A stretch of 64,000 nt of DNA from DATFYM01 sp035315065. Its GTDB lineage: Bacteria; Acidobacteriota; Terriglobia; UBA7540. The stretch lies in contig DATFYM010000083.1 in the NCBI GenBank assembly GCA_035315065.1, positions 28,084 to 92,083 on the forward strand. Direction: 5' to 3'. Below are positions 27,831 through 36,953 of this stretch, one piece after another; positions within the stretch are counted from its first letter, which is position 1, and every line of letters starts with the position of its first letter. The translations under genes were made by a program, and so were the position numbers. Under the pieces are notes generated by a model. That model searched no databases, was not told the origin of the DNA, and saw only the letters and a program-made list of their open reading frames with translations.

Positions 27831-29309
27831 TCAGGGCACCGCTCGTTTGGACGCTGGCGCGGTCGGCGAAACCAACGTGGTCCGCGGATGCGCCGGCAAA
27901 GTCAGCGGCGCCCTTGCCGGCTGGTCGAAATCGAAGTCGCGTCGCAGATCGCCCAGTTGCGGGGCTTCCTCGCGCACCATCGGGCGCGGATCGGGCCGGC
28001 CATCTTGCTTCGGGTCCAGCCGCTGGCCACCCAGGAAATCGTCCTCGATGAACTTCACGTAGGCGTCGAAACTCAAGGTCTGATGATCGATAAAACCCTT
28101 CCTCGCAAACGGCGAAATCACTATTCCTGGTACCCGCAAGCCGTAGCCGTTTTCGTCCACACGCACGGGAACGACATGGTCGTAGAAGCCGCCCCAGTCA
28201 TCCCATGCCAGGAAGATCGCGCAGTCCTTCCAGTCGGGTCCGGACATCACGGCGTTCACCAGACTCGTAACGAACGTCTGGCCGCGGCTCACCAGGTCCG
28301 GCGGATGCTCGCTCACGTCACCCGAAGGCACCACCCACGACACGGCCGGTAAAGTCCCGGCTTTGGCTTGTTGCATGAACACTTGAACGGATTGGATGTT
28401 CCCCAGCTCGCCATCATTCTTGACGGTATCGAAATACGGCAGAGGATTCCAGATTCCGGGAGTCTTGGCATTCTGCTTGACGGGCAGACAGTCGCGTTCC
28501 TCATCGTCCTCGCAATCGGGTTCGGTGCCTTCAAGGACGTAATAGCCCCAACTGACGTGATTCTTGTGCAGGAGATACGTCAGGTCCGTCCAGGCATAGA
28601 TGGGAGCTGGTCGCGACTTCCGCTGCCGCTCGCCGGCGAAGTCCGGAGGCAGCCCGGGGAGTTCCAGAGCATTCGTGCAACTGAACGGATCGTCGTGCTT
28701 CGTGCAGCGAGCCGACCATTCCGAAACCTGGAAGAGATGTTCCGGCAGGCTCCATGAAGCGTTGGGCTCGAACAGCCGGTCCTGCAAAACAAAACTCTGC
28801 GCATACTTCCAATAGTTGGGAATATCTCCTCCGTCGTGGTAGCCCATCACGTCCGGGATGGCGCTGTTGACGCAGGCAGGATTGTCCGGATCGAGGCAGC
28901 CCATGCGGCCTTGTTCGGCTAGCTTGATAAACCCGTCCATCTTGCCCCCATCCACATCCGCGACGGCGGCGGCTCCCCCGTGCGGGCCTCCGCCGTTCCG
29001 GTCATGGGAATCGTGATAGGGTTTGACGCACGCTCCGCTGGCTGGGTCAGGAATGCAAACCGCAGGTTCGCCGTTGCGCATGGGGATTCCATCGGCTCCC
29101 GGAAAGGTGCCGAAGTAGCTGTCGAACGAGCGGTTTTCCTGCATGATGACAATCACGTGCCGGATGTGGCGAATGGCGTCTTCGGGGTTTACTCGTTCCT
29201 GGGGCCGCGTGCTGGTGCCAACGATGTGCAGCGCCCAAAGGCCCAACGCCACCAGTAACGTCGCGCCCGCGCCTCCGTAAAGACCGTGCGTAGATCTCCT
29301 GCCTCTCAT
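27831..29309 (-). CDS. phospholipase C/acid phosphatase-type phosphoesterase
   Basis: 492 residues from Met at 29309 (MRGRRSTHGLYGGAGATLLV); the frame is open to 29420 and the start is not certain. A hydrophobic N-terminal segment (ATLLVALGLWALHIVG) is a signal or anchor. The catalytic core of the family is seen: HVIVIMQENRSFDSYFGTFP (metal site and nucleophile region), HDSHDRNGG, WSLPEHLFQVSEWSARC and FLAWDDWGGFYDHVVP with DEN and GLRVPGIVISPFAR after it. The family cleaves phosphodiesters or phosphomonoesters outside the cytoplasm, often phosphatidylcholine or other phosphate esters. No metabolic link to the neighbouring formate dehydrogenase genes is evident. Confidence 0.86.
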   Translation of the reverse strand: MRGRRSTHGLYGGAGATLLVALGLWALHIVGTSTRPQERVNPEDAIRHIRHVIVIMQENRSFDSYFGTFPGADGIPMRNGEPAVCIPDPASGACVKPYHDSHDRNGGGPHGGAAAVADVDGGKMDGFIKLAEQGRMGCLDPDNPACVNSAIPDVMGYHDGGDIPNYWKYAQSFVLQDRLFEPNASWSLPEHLFQVSEWSARCTKHDDPFSCTNALELPGLPPDFAGERQRKSRPAPIYAWTDLTYLLHKNHVSWGYYVLEGTEPDCEDDEERDCLPVKQNAKTPGIWNPLPYFDTVKNDGELGNIQSVQVFMQQAKAGTLPAVSWVVPSGDVSEHPPDLVSRGQTFVTSLVNAVMSGPDWKDCAIFLAWDDWGGFYDHVVPVRVDENGYGLRVPGIVISPFARKGFIDHQTLSFDAYVKFIEDDFLGGQRLDPKQDGRPDPRPMVREEAPQLGDLRRDFDFDQPARAPLTLPAHPRTTLVSPTAPASKRAVP

Positions 29310-29570
29310 ACCCACGCCAAAGAGGTGCGCCCGCTTCCCCTGCTTCCAGCGGTAGCGATTAACTAGCCTACAATGCACGTCGGGTTTCCACGCTTCCTCG
29401 ATCTCCACGAGTGGACCCAAGGGAAAGGCCCCAGTCTTTGGACTCGATTCCGCCAGCCGATTTCGCCCAATTTCGTACTAGGGAGATTCTCACCATTGGT
29501 AGCAGCTTGACGGAAATCCGCTCGCCACCAGATCAGATGGCCACTCCTGAGACCAGAGCGCTGGGAAGTT

Positions 29571-30554
29571 TCAAGAGCCGAGGATATTGCGGCTGATCTT
29601 CGTATAGCCCTGGTCGTCTGCCCACAGGGTGAGAGGGATGGCGGCGAGTTCATCCACTTCGGGGATCGCCAGGCCGTTCTTCGTGAGATCGACGGTTTTG
29701 ATGTACGTCTTGCAGGTTTCGCAAGCTTCCACCCGGACGAGCTCAAACTTCGAAGCCGTATAGACGCACATTTTCTCGTCGCGGGACTCTTCGCACGCCG
29801 GGCACGCAATGCGAAGATAGTCCCACTCGGTGTAGCAAAACGAGCAGACGAGCGACCGCTTGGCGCCCTCGCCTTCCGGCCGCAGAACACCGGCCAAGGG
29901 CTTCGACCCGCAGAAGGGGCAGACGGGCCGCCGGACGACGGGCGCAGGCATTTCGGCGCGGTGGGCCAGGTACTCCGCGTATGGTTGTAGAATAGCCAAA
30001 GCGGTGAACCTCCTGAGGTCCTCAACGGAAGACCCTTCTGCCATTTCCGACCGCACCGGCTCCGCCCGTCCCTGGCCTACTCCGCCGGGCTCCTTGCGTT
30101 CGCGCTCATTCCGACGCCAGAACCGCTTCAGAAGCTGCGCCCACTCGACGGGATCGCTTTTTTCGAGTCGGGCAGCAAAACAGGCCATAGCCGATGGCCC
30201 TTCGCGCCCCAGGAACGAGAGAAAGGGCCGGAACCGCGCCATGAGAGCTTCGAGAACTTCGTCATTATAGGCGTTCAGCTCGGGCGAGAGCGGTCCGTTT
30301 GTTGTAGCGGCGGGCTTCAGCCCGGCACCTGACGCAGGCGGCCTCTCCGGTCTGGGGCGGAAGATGCCGGGCTGAAGCCCGCCGCTACAACCTAATGCGG
30401 ATTGGAGGCGAGAACTGAAGCCCTTTTGGAACGCCGCCAGCTTCGAGTAGAAGGTGAGAACTTCCGTGGCAAAAGGATATTGGCCGGCCAGCTCACCGGC
30501 GCGTTCGATTCGCTGGTCCCATTTTCGTAAAAGGTCAGCGAGGGGCTTCGTCAT
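29571..30554 (-). CDS. fdhE: formate dehydrogenase accessory protein FdhE
   Basis: A protein of 327 residues. Four CxxC pairs (VCPFCGSK, VCSFCYTEW, IACPACEES, VEACETCKTY) form the rubredoxin-like metal sites of FdhE, and the tail LWADDQGYTKISRNI is typical. FdhE interacts with the catalytic subunit of Tat-exported formate dehydrogenases and is needed for active enzyme. The start overlaps the stop of fdnI by 4 bases, so the two are translationally coupled. An in-frame palindrome at 30301-30391 adds about 30 residues (GCSGGLQPGIFRPRPERPPA and GAGLKPAATT) in the N-terminal domain, which explains why it is longer than the usual 300 or so residues. The insert lies upstream of the Cys motifs, so function may be kept. 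Confidence 0.92.
   Translation of the reverse strand: MTKPLADLLRKWDQRIERAGELAGQYPFATEVLTFYSKLAAFQKGFSSRLQSALGCSGGLQPGIFRPRPERPPASGAGLKPAATTNGPLSPELNAYNDEVLEALMARFRPFLSFLGREGPSAMACFAARLEKSDPVEWAQLLKRFWRRNERERKEPGGVGQGRAEPVRSEMAEGSSVEDLRRFTALAILQPYAEYLAHRAEMPAPVVRRPVCPFCGSKPLAGVLRPEGEGAKRSLVCSFCYTEWDYLRIACPACEESRDEKMCVYTASKFELVRVEACETCKTYIKTVDLTKNGLAIPEVDELAAIPLTLWADDQGYTKISRNILGS
30301..30391. repeat. perfect 27-bp palindrome inside fdhE
   Basis: The left arm begins GTTGTAGCGGCGGGCTTC (30301-30327) and the right arm is its exact reverse complement (30365-30391), with a 37-base loop. It belongs to a GCGGGCTTCAGCCCGC type that differs from the heptamer families. Confidence 0.95.
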
Positions 30555-31231
30555 TTTTCCCGGGAGGACGTGTCCTTCACCTGTTCGTACCAGAGGCGAT
30601 GATGCATCCGGGCCCAGGCGGCGGAGACTTCACCGCGGATGATCGAGGTGAAACCGCCTCGCACCATGGCGGTGCCCATGTAAACGTGGATGATAAAGCC
30701 GCCAATGGTAAGGAGCGCCGTTACGGCATGCACCAGGACCGCCGTGTAGCGCAGCCAGCGCCAGCTCCAGGGAATATCATTCACAAACCAAAGGGCTACG
30801 CCGGAGAGCAGGAGGGCGATGCCGCCAAAAAGCATCAACCAGAAGAATTGCTTCTGGCCGATGTTGAAGCGGCCGATGGGCGGCAGATTCTCGTCCTGGT
30901 TGCGAATGTAGTCACCCACGTGCTTCGCCCACTCACGATCGGCGGGCGTGGCGCGCATGTCGCCGCGCCAAAGGCGGTACATCCAGACCATGGAAGCCGT
31001 GAAGATCAATCCCACCCAAGGGTGCCAGAAGCGCGCCGTGGGTCCGCCTCCGAAAAACATCGCCAGCCAGAAAAGGTACGGTGACCAGAAAGCAAGGCCC
31101 GTGAGGAGCACATAGATATACGTGAGCGCCGACGCCCAGTGAAGCACGCGCTCGCCGAAGGCGTAGCGGAGGATTCGACCTTCCGAACCGCTCTGGGCAC
31201 GAGGGTGAGGAAGGACGGTAGTCGTACTCAT
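30551..31231 (-). CDS. fdnI: formate dehydrogenase cytochrome b556 (gamma) subunit
   Basis: A protein of 226 residues with four membrane helices. Histidines that can hold two b hemes lie in VLHWASALTYIYVLLTG, WHPWVGLIFTAS and IGGFIIHVYMG. It passes electrons from the periplasmic FdnGH to menaquinone or ubiquinone in the inner membrane. Compared with E. coli FdnI it is about 10 residues longer. It is downstream of fdnH, separated by a 250-base repeat region, and is coupled to fdhE by an ATGA overlap. The choice of fdnI over fdoI is by position; the sequence does not separate them. Confidence 0.9.
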   Translation of the reverse strand: MSTTTVLPHPRAQSGSEGRILRYAFGERVLHWASALTYIYVLLTGLAFWSPYLFWLAMFFGGGPTARFWHPWVGLIFTASMVWMYRLWRGDMRATPADREWAKHVGDYIRNQDENLPPIGRFNIGQKQFFWLMLFGGIALLLSGVALWFVNDIPWSWRWLRYTAVLVHAVTALLTIGGFIIHVYMGTAMVRGGFTSIIRGEVSAAWARMHHRLWYEQVKDTSSREK

Positions 31232-31305
31232 GGGCGCTCCTCCTCTTCAGCAGTTGTGAAAAATTCAAACATAGCGCTGTGTCGGGCCGCAACCGAAAAG
31301 AAGAC

Positions 31306-31496
31306 CTCAACACAGAGTTCACTGAGGCTTCACAGAGGGCACGGAGAAGAAAGCTAAGCATAAGGCGCCTTGCTCTTCGTCTTCTCCGTGACCTCTGTGA
31401 CTCCTCCGCGAACTCTGTGTTAAACTCCTATTCTTTGCGCGCCTCTGCGTCTCTGCGTTGGAAGCTTTTTTCGCAATTTCTTCACACCTTCTTACT
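31306..31496. repeat. ACACAGAG hairpin between fdnH and fdnI
   Basis: AACACAGAGTTCACTGAGGC faces GAACTCTGTGTT (ends 31421), with a second run of CTCTGCGTCTCTGCG words. Its right end GTTGGAAGCTTTTTTCGC followed by AATTTCTTCACACCTT matches 17830-17862. It splits the fdn operon without a gene. Confidence 0.85.
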
Positions 31497-32357
31497 GTCG
31501 TGAACCGTCTTGGGGCCGAACCGCAGGTAATGAAGCGTAACGCCCACCAGACCTCCCAACATGGCGAGATTACCTAACCACTTGAGGGGTGTCTTCCACA
31601 GCTTCACCGCCCACGGAATGGAAGGGTTGGCCGGCAATCCGCCGTATGCCTCGGGATTGGTCGCATCATGCAGAACGTAGATGACGCCGGTGCCTCCGAC
31701 GCCCGGTGGATCATAAACGCCCGCCTTCTCGAAGCCGGAGTACATGCGAAGCTGGCGAGCGCGCTTCTCGGCGAGATCCTTCATGTCGTCCTTGGAGCCG
31801 AAGTGGAGGCAGCCGGTCGGACACGCCTTGATGCACGCCGGTTCCAGGCTCTGGCTCACGCGGTCCGCGCAGAGCGTGCACTTGTGCACCTTCTTGGTAG
31901 TGGGATGGAACTTCGGAATGTCGAAGGGACAGCCGGTGATGCAGTAGCCGCAGCCGATGCAGTGGTCCTGCTGGAAATCGACAATGCCGTTCGTGTACTG
32001 CACGATGGCGCCGTCGGCGGGGCAGGCCGCGAGGCACCCGGGGTCGGCGCAATGCATGCACTGATCCTTGCGCATCAGCCACATCATCGTGCCGTCTTCT
32101 TTGGGGTGCTCGTTGAACTTGATCAGGTTCCAGAAGTTCCAGGCCGTATCGGGCATAGTCTGGTAAGTATTGTCAAATGTCGTCGTCGCAAAAGGAAGGT
32201 CATTCCATTCCTGGCAGGCCACCTCACAGGCTTTGCAGCCGATGCAGGTGGTGGTGTCCACCAGCTTGCAGACCTGAAGCTCGCGCTGGGTACCAGCGCC
32301 GGGAACGGGTCCGGCGTGCCCTGAGGTTTTTTGAATCCGCAGTGTGGCCTGACTCAT
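31482..32357 (-). CDS. fdnH: formate dehydrogenase iron-sulfur (beta) subunit
   Basis: A protein of 291 residues. Four ferredoxin-type clusters are encoded: CIGCKACEVAC, CMHCADPGCLAAC, CIGCGYCITGC and CTLCADRV with CIKAC. A single C-terminal membrane helix (LAMLGGLVGVTLHYLRFG) anchors it with the cluster domain outside. It links the selenium-molybdenum site of FdnG to the heme b subunit. The first 30 residues lack the signal found in some homologues, since export is by the Tat signal of FdnG. It lies 1.1 kb away from fdnG with three small genes between. Confidence 0.94.
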   Translation of the reverse strand: MSQATLRIQKTSGHAGPVPGAGTQRELQVCKLVDTTTCIGCKACEVACQEWNDLPFATTTFDNTYQTMPDTAWNFWNLIKFNEHPKEDGTMMWLMRKDQCMHCADPGCLAACPADGAIVQYTNGIVDFQQDHCIGCGYCITGCPFDIPKFHPTTKKVHKCTLCADRVSQSLEPACIKACPTGCLHFGSKDDMKDLAEKRARQLRMYSGFEKAGVYDPPGVGGTGVIYVLHDATNPEAYGGLPANPSIPWAVKLWKTPLKWLGNLAMLGGLVGVTLHYLRFGPKTVHDSKKV

Positions 32358-32379
32358 AAATTTGCCATCTCCCGCTGTC

Positions 32380-32703
32380 TCATCTGCCCCGCCGCTTGCG
32401 GCGTCCGGAGGTACGCGGGCGACTCGCCACGATTTCCCGGTCCAGGCGCTCGGCGAGATACACTTTAAGAAGGGACTGGTAGGGGATATCGCGTTTGTTG
32501 GCCAGCAGCTTCAAGTGCCCGATCATGGTCGTGGGCAGGCGCAGTGAGATCGTTCGCGTCGAGGGCTTCAAATTAGGGAATACTACGCGCTCGGCTTGAG
32601 TCCAGTCGACGTAGTCGGTCGAATCCTCATGCGCCCAGAAATCCCTTTCCTCACATTCGGACTCAAACGCCGGAATGGTCTTCAGTTTCTTCGTGCCTTT
32701 CAT
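32380..32703 (-). CDS. BrnA/CopG-like antitoxin, no toxin beside it
   Basis: About 107 residues from Met 32703 (MKGTKKLKTIPAF); a start 3 codons earlier is possible. The sequence KTIPAFESECEERDFWAHED is typical of a small CopG-type antitoxin family, and RTISLRLPTTMIGHLKLLA is a ribbon-helix-helix domain that binds DNA and represses its own operon. No toxin gene of matching type is next to it. It reads in the same direction as fdnH and sits 22 bases upstream of it, so it may be carried on the fdn transcript. Confidence 0.75.
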   Translation of the reverse strand: MKGTKKLKTIPAFESECEERDFWAHEDSTDYVDWTQAERVVFPNLKPSTRTISLRLPTTMIGHLKLLANKRDIPYQSLLKVYLAERLDREIVASRPRTSGRRKRRGR

Positions 32704-32779
32704 GGTCGTCATAGAGCGCCGCTACAACTTATTGATGAGCATCTTTTTCGGTGCTATATATAGAAGTGAGGAATTTCCA

Positions 32780-33070
32780 ATGCTCGATATCAGTAAAGAC
32801 ATCCAATCGCTGACCACGTTCCGCCGCAATTCCGGACAGTTCATCAAGCACCTCAGGAAGAGCAAGAGACCTATGGTGCTGACCGTGAGAGGCAGAGCGC
32901 AAGCTGTAGTTCAGGACGCCGAGGCATACCAGCGATTGCTCGATGCCGCCGCTCGGTCCGACGTATACGAGGCGATCCGGCAGGGCCTGGACGACGTTGC
33001 CCATGGCCGCACCCGCCCGGCCCGGGAGGTGCTCGACGACCTCCGCCGCCGACATTCCATACCGCGTTGA
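32780..33070 (+). CDS. Phd/YefM-type antitoxin, orphan
   Basis: 96 residues from ATG 32780; GAGGA at 32768-32772 decides the start over the longer frame from 32675. MLDISKDIQSLTTFRRNSGQ and PMVLTVRGRAQAVVQDAEAY match the Phd fold, which binds operator DNA and neutralises RelE, Doc or VapC-like toxins. No toxin frame follows on the plus strand. It reads against the fdn operon and so appears to be an inserted locus. Confidence 0.8.
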   Translation: MLDISKDIQSLTTFRRNSGQFIKHLRKSKRPMVLTVRGRAQAVVQDAEAYQRLLDAAARSDVYEAIRQGLDDVAHGRTRPAREVLDDLRRRHSIPR

Positions 33071-33097
33071 ATTGACGCTCCGGTCCGCGCTTCCTCT

Positions 33098-33433
33098 TCA
33101 TTTCCAAAACTGCCACCGCTTTGGTGTGCTCTTTTCGGTGGGCCCCAGCAAATCCTCGAACTGACGAATTGCTTGGACCATTGTCTTTCGCATGTCATAC
33201 CGAAGCTGTTCTCTACCACCAGGCCCCTCACGAACGCCGGGCAGGATGCCCTGCGATTTTACCCACATGGTGCGAAACCAACTATCGTCAGGGCCAGCTC
33301 CCGCGATTCGCCTTGCCTCGATGAGCTTTTCCAGCGTTAGTTCGCCACAGCCGTCCAAATACTTAACGGCCGCTTTGTACGCATTTACGTTCTTTGTCAT
33401 CTGTTCGCGGGCCTGCTTGTTCTCCAAACCCAT
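33098..33433 (-). CDS. small helical protein of unknown function between fdnG and fdnH
   Basis: 111 residues from ATG 33433, fixed by a perfect AGGAGG four bases upstream. It is mostly helical and charged (EQMTKNVNAYKAAVKYLDGC, ELTLEKLIEARRIAG). No family is recognised. It follows fdnG by 63 bases in the same direction and may be cotranscribed. It could be a newly acquired cargo gene or a small accessory protein. Confidence 0.55.
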   Translation of the reverse strand: MGLENKQAREQMTKNVNAYKAAVKYLDGCGELTLEKLIEARRIAGAGPDDSWFRTMWVKSQGILPGVREGPGGREQLRYDMRKTMVQAIRQFEDLLGPTEKSTPKRWQFWK

Positions 33434-33495
33434 ATTGCCTCCTAGGGGTGAGTGACGCTCCTCATCGCGGGAGCCTCTAATGCCCAATCCCTGTC

Positions 33496-36400
33496 TTACG
33501 CCCTCTCCAACTTCACAAGAAACCCCTTGAACTCCGGCGTGAAGGCGTTTGGGTCAACGACCGTGGGCGAGAGCAGATTGGTCGGGGTATGCGCCGTCCG
33601 GCCCGCATCCTCGGCAATGCCGCGATAGCCCCAATGAATGGGGATGCCGATCTGGTACGTCTTCTTGCCATCGATCATCATTGGTTTGATCCGCCGCGTC
33701 ACCATCGCCTTGGCGATGAATTCGCCGCGAGCGCTGCTTACTTTTACCTTCTCGCCTCCCTTGATTCCCATTTCGTCCCCGAGCTCAGCGGGAATCTCCA
33801 CGAAGGGTTCGGGCACCAGCTCCACGTTCGCCGGATTGTTCTTGGTCCAGTAGTGATAGTGTTCAGTAAGCCGGTAGGTGGTGCAGACTATGTTGAAGCC
33901 CTCCGCCACGGTGCCGAATTTATCCAAGGGCGTTTTCAGCTTCTTGACGATGGGATTGTGCGTCTGGCCGGGATGAAGGAGATTCTCCACCGGACTCTCG
34001 ATGGGCTCGTAGTGCTCCGGGAAGGGTCCGTCGGCGACGGCGCCGATAGGAACGAAGAGCCGGCCCACGCCCTCGGGATTCATGATGAAGGGACCCATGT
34101 GGTCCTTGGGATTCGAGTCGGGCTTGAAGTCGGGCACGTCGTGGCCCGTCCACTTTTGGGCGGCCTCATTCCACCAGATCTGCCGGCGTTCGGGGTCCCA
34201 CGGCTTGCCGTCCGGATCGCAGGAAGCGCGGTTGTATAGCACGCGGCGATTCACCGGCCAGGACCACGCCCAATTGGGGTAGATGCCGAGCCCGGAAGGA
34301 TCTTCCGTGCCGCGGCGTGCGAGCTGGGGTCCGGCGTCGGTCCAGGAACCGGAATAGATCCAGTTGCCGCAACTCGTGGTGCCGTCGTCGCGCAGAAAAG
34401 CAAAGGAAGGAAGCTGCTGTCCGGACTTCAGGGCCGTCTTCGTCTTGTCATCGGTGATATCCGCCAGCGCTTTGCCGTTGATCTCCTGGGCGACTTCGGC
34501 CAGAGAAGGATTCGCAGGGTCGGTATAGGACCACGTGACGTTCAGAATCGGGTCGGGAAACTTGCCGCCCTCATTCTTATAGAGTTCGCGCACTTTGAGG
34601 AAGATTTGGGCCAGGATGGCCTGATCGAGCCTGGCGTCGCCCGGCGGAGGCAACGCCGCGTTCTTCCATTGCAGCCAGCGCGCGGAGTTGGTGAACGAGC
34701 CGTCCTTTTCGGCAAAGCCCGCGCAAGGCAGCCGGTAGACCGTGGTCTGGATGTTCTTCATCTCGTCGTCGGTGATGCCAGGCGCCTTCCAGAATTCGCT
34801 GGTCTCGTCCGGATAGATTTCACCCACTACCAGCCAATCCGCCTTCTTGAGGGCCTCGATGTTCTTCCTGGAATCAGGACCGATCATCACGCCGTTCATC
34901 CCGAAGGCGAAGAGGCCCTTGACGCTGCCCCGGTACATGTTGTCCCAAATTTCGGTCCAGGAGTAATTGCGATCAACCTTCGGCAGATAGTCGAAAGCCC
35001 AGTTGTTTTCTTTCGTGGCCGCGTTGCCATACATGGCCTTGAGGAATGACACGGCGAATTTCGGCGTGTTCGACCAGTAGTTCATCGACTGCCACGGGCC
35101 CGGCTTGGAGGGATTCGGTGTGATGCGCTTCAGCCACGCTTCAAAGCTGGTGTCGTTCGGGTTGGGCACTTTCAGGTAGCCCGGGAGATTATCGAAGATT
35201 CCGGCCATGTCGGTGGCGCCTTGAATATTGGAGTGGCCACGTAACGCATTGACGCCGCCCCCGGCACGTCCAACGTTGCCCAGTAGGAGCTGTAGCATCG
35301 CCGCGGCGCGGATGGTCTGCGTGCCGGAGGTATGCTGAGTCCATCCCACGGCGTAGATAATGGTCGCGGCCTTCGTCATGTCGCCATCCTTGCGGATGGA
35401 GGTGAACAGATCGGCGGCCTTCAGGAATTGTTGCTGTGGGATACCCGTGATCCGCTCTACCATCTCCGGAGTGTAGCGCGAATACTGCTGCCGGAGCAGT
35501 TGGAAGACACACCTGGGATGCTGGAGCGTGAGATCGTAAGCCACATGCTCGGGCAGCAAAGGAGGCGTGGGCGCGGTGGGCTTGGCGCCGCTCGCGGAGA
35601 TTTCCGCCTTGGCGTGAACAGCCTGCGGCATCTCCACCGAGCCGCCTTTACCGCTCACGTCACCGCCTTCGGCGTAATTCCAGGTCGCCTTGTCGTAAGT
35701 CTGGGCGGCGGCGTCGAATCCGGAATAGAGCCCGTCTTCGGGAAGCGTAAAGCCGTCTTTGATGATGAAAGCGGCGTTGGTGAAGTTGACGAGATAATCC
35801 CTGGCGATGCGGTTGTTTTCGACGGCGTAGCGGATCAACCCGCCGAGGAAGGCGATGTCCGTACCGGCACGGATCTGGAGGAAAAGGTCCGCCGTCGCCG
35901 CCGTCCGCGTGAAACGCGGATCGACCACGATCATCTTGGCGTTGCGCTCGCGCTTGGCCTCAATGGCCCACTTGAAACCGCAAGGATGATTCTCGGCAGG
36001 ATTCCCGCCCTCGATCAACATCATGTCGGTGTTCTTGATGTCGATCCAGCCATTGGTCATCGCCCCGCGCCCGAAGGTAGGCCCCAAACTTGAGACCGTG
36101 GGGCCGTGTCAAACCCTGGCCTGGTTTTCGATGTAGCACAGGCCTAGGCTCCGCATGGATTTGACGACCAGGTAGTTGAACTCGTTGGTGTCGGTGCAGC
36201 CTCCCGTCCAGGCAATGCCTTCGCAGCGATTCACGGTGCGGCCCTGCGCATCCTTCTCGATGAACGTCTCATCCCGCGATTTCTTCACCCAGCGGCCGAT
36301 TTCGTTGGTAGCGTCATCCCAGGAAATGTCGTCCCAGTGGTCGGAGCCGGGACGCCGCACCTGCGGCTTCAGCAGTCGCCGGTCATTGAGGATGTCCTGT

Positions 36401-36690
36401 TGCAGTGACGAACCCTTAGGGCAGAGCGTCCCGCGGTTGATGGGATGGTCCGGGTCGCCCTCGACGTGCACCACCTGCGGAGTTACGTTCTTGGCGCGAT
36501 CGCCAATAGTGTAGATGATGACGCCGCAGCTCACCGAACAGTACGGGCAGGTGGATCGCGTCTCCGAGGCGCGCCCGATCTTGAGCGCCCGCATCTCGGC
36601 GTAAGCCGGCGCCAGGTCGAAGCCCAGCATCGTCGTCACCACGCCGCCAACCGTACTGATCTTGAGAAGGTCCCTGCGAGTGGGAGTCAT
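33496..36690 (-). CDS. fdnG: selenocysteine-containing respiratory formate dehydrogenase, catalytic subunit
   Basis: One gene of 1064 residues interrupted by an in-frame TGA at 36109-36111 (residue 194). The codons before it end LCYIENQARV and those after begin HGPTVSSLGPTFGRGAMTNG, which is the selenocysteine site of E. coli FdnG/FdoG, so TGA is read as Sec and the two open frames are one protein. The N-terminus TRRDLLKISTVGGVV is a Tat signal. CPYCSVSC with Cys90 binds a 4Fe-4S cluster, and the rest is the bis-MGD molybdopterin fold, ending in its dinucleotide-binding domain. The enzyme oxidises formate in the periplasm. A SECIS-like hairpin follows the TGA. AGGAGG lies 6 bases before the ATG and a sigma-70 promoter is at 36751-36779. 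Neither selC nor selB is in this window. Confidence 0.95.
36080..36105 (-). promoter_or_regulatory. bacterial SECIS-like hairpin of fdnG
   Basis: Three bases after the TGA, GGCCCCAC pairs with GTTTGGGGCC leaving one bulged U, and the apical loop reads GGTCTCAA. A GGUCU loop over a short stem with a bulged U is the pattern SelB recognises in E. coli fdhF and fdnG. Confidence 0.85.
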
Positions 36691-36750
36691 GGCCCGCCTC
36701 CTACAGCCTCCGGGAAACTAAGAGGCTTCATCGTCTACCAAGACCGTAAA

Positions 36751-36779
36751 AACATATGCGTTCTTCCTAGGATTGTCAA
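36751..36779 (-). promoter_or_regulatory. promoter of fdnG
   Basis: Read on the minus strand: TTGACA, a 17-base spacer, then TATGTT. Transcription would begin near 36744, giving a leader of about 54 bases to the ATG at 36690. Confidence 0.6.
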
Positions 36780-36898
36780 GTGATACGCGGACCATCGGCC
36801 AGTGACAGCGCTTGGTTATTTTCGGTCCCCACTCGTCAGGGCTTCCGTCCCCAGTTTGTCCTGAGAAGAGTGGTGACGGGAACAACCCCACCTGCCTG

Positions 36899-36927
36899 TT
36901 GACAAACAACAGAAGCTAACCTAAACT
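36899..36927 (+). promoter_or_regulatory. promoter of padR-like gene
   Basis: TTGACA, a 17-base spacer, then TAAACT, followed by AAGGAGAT and the ATG at 36954. It is divergent from the fdnG promoter 120 bases away. Confidence 0.6.
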
Positions 36928-36953
36928 CATGTTGGTAGTCTAAAGGAGATACT

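Noticed and set aside
33496..36087. Separate gene starting MGPTFGRGAMTNG
   Set aside because: It is the part of the formate dehydrogenase after the selenocysteine codon; the frame and residue context are continuous with 36109-36690.
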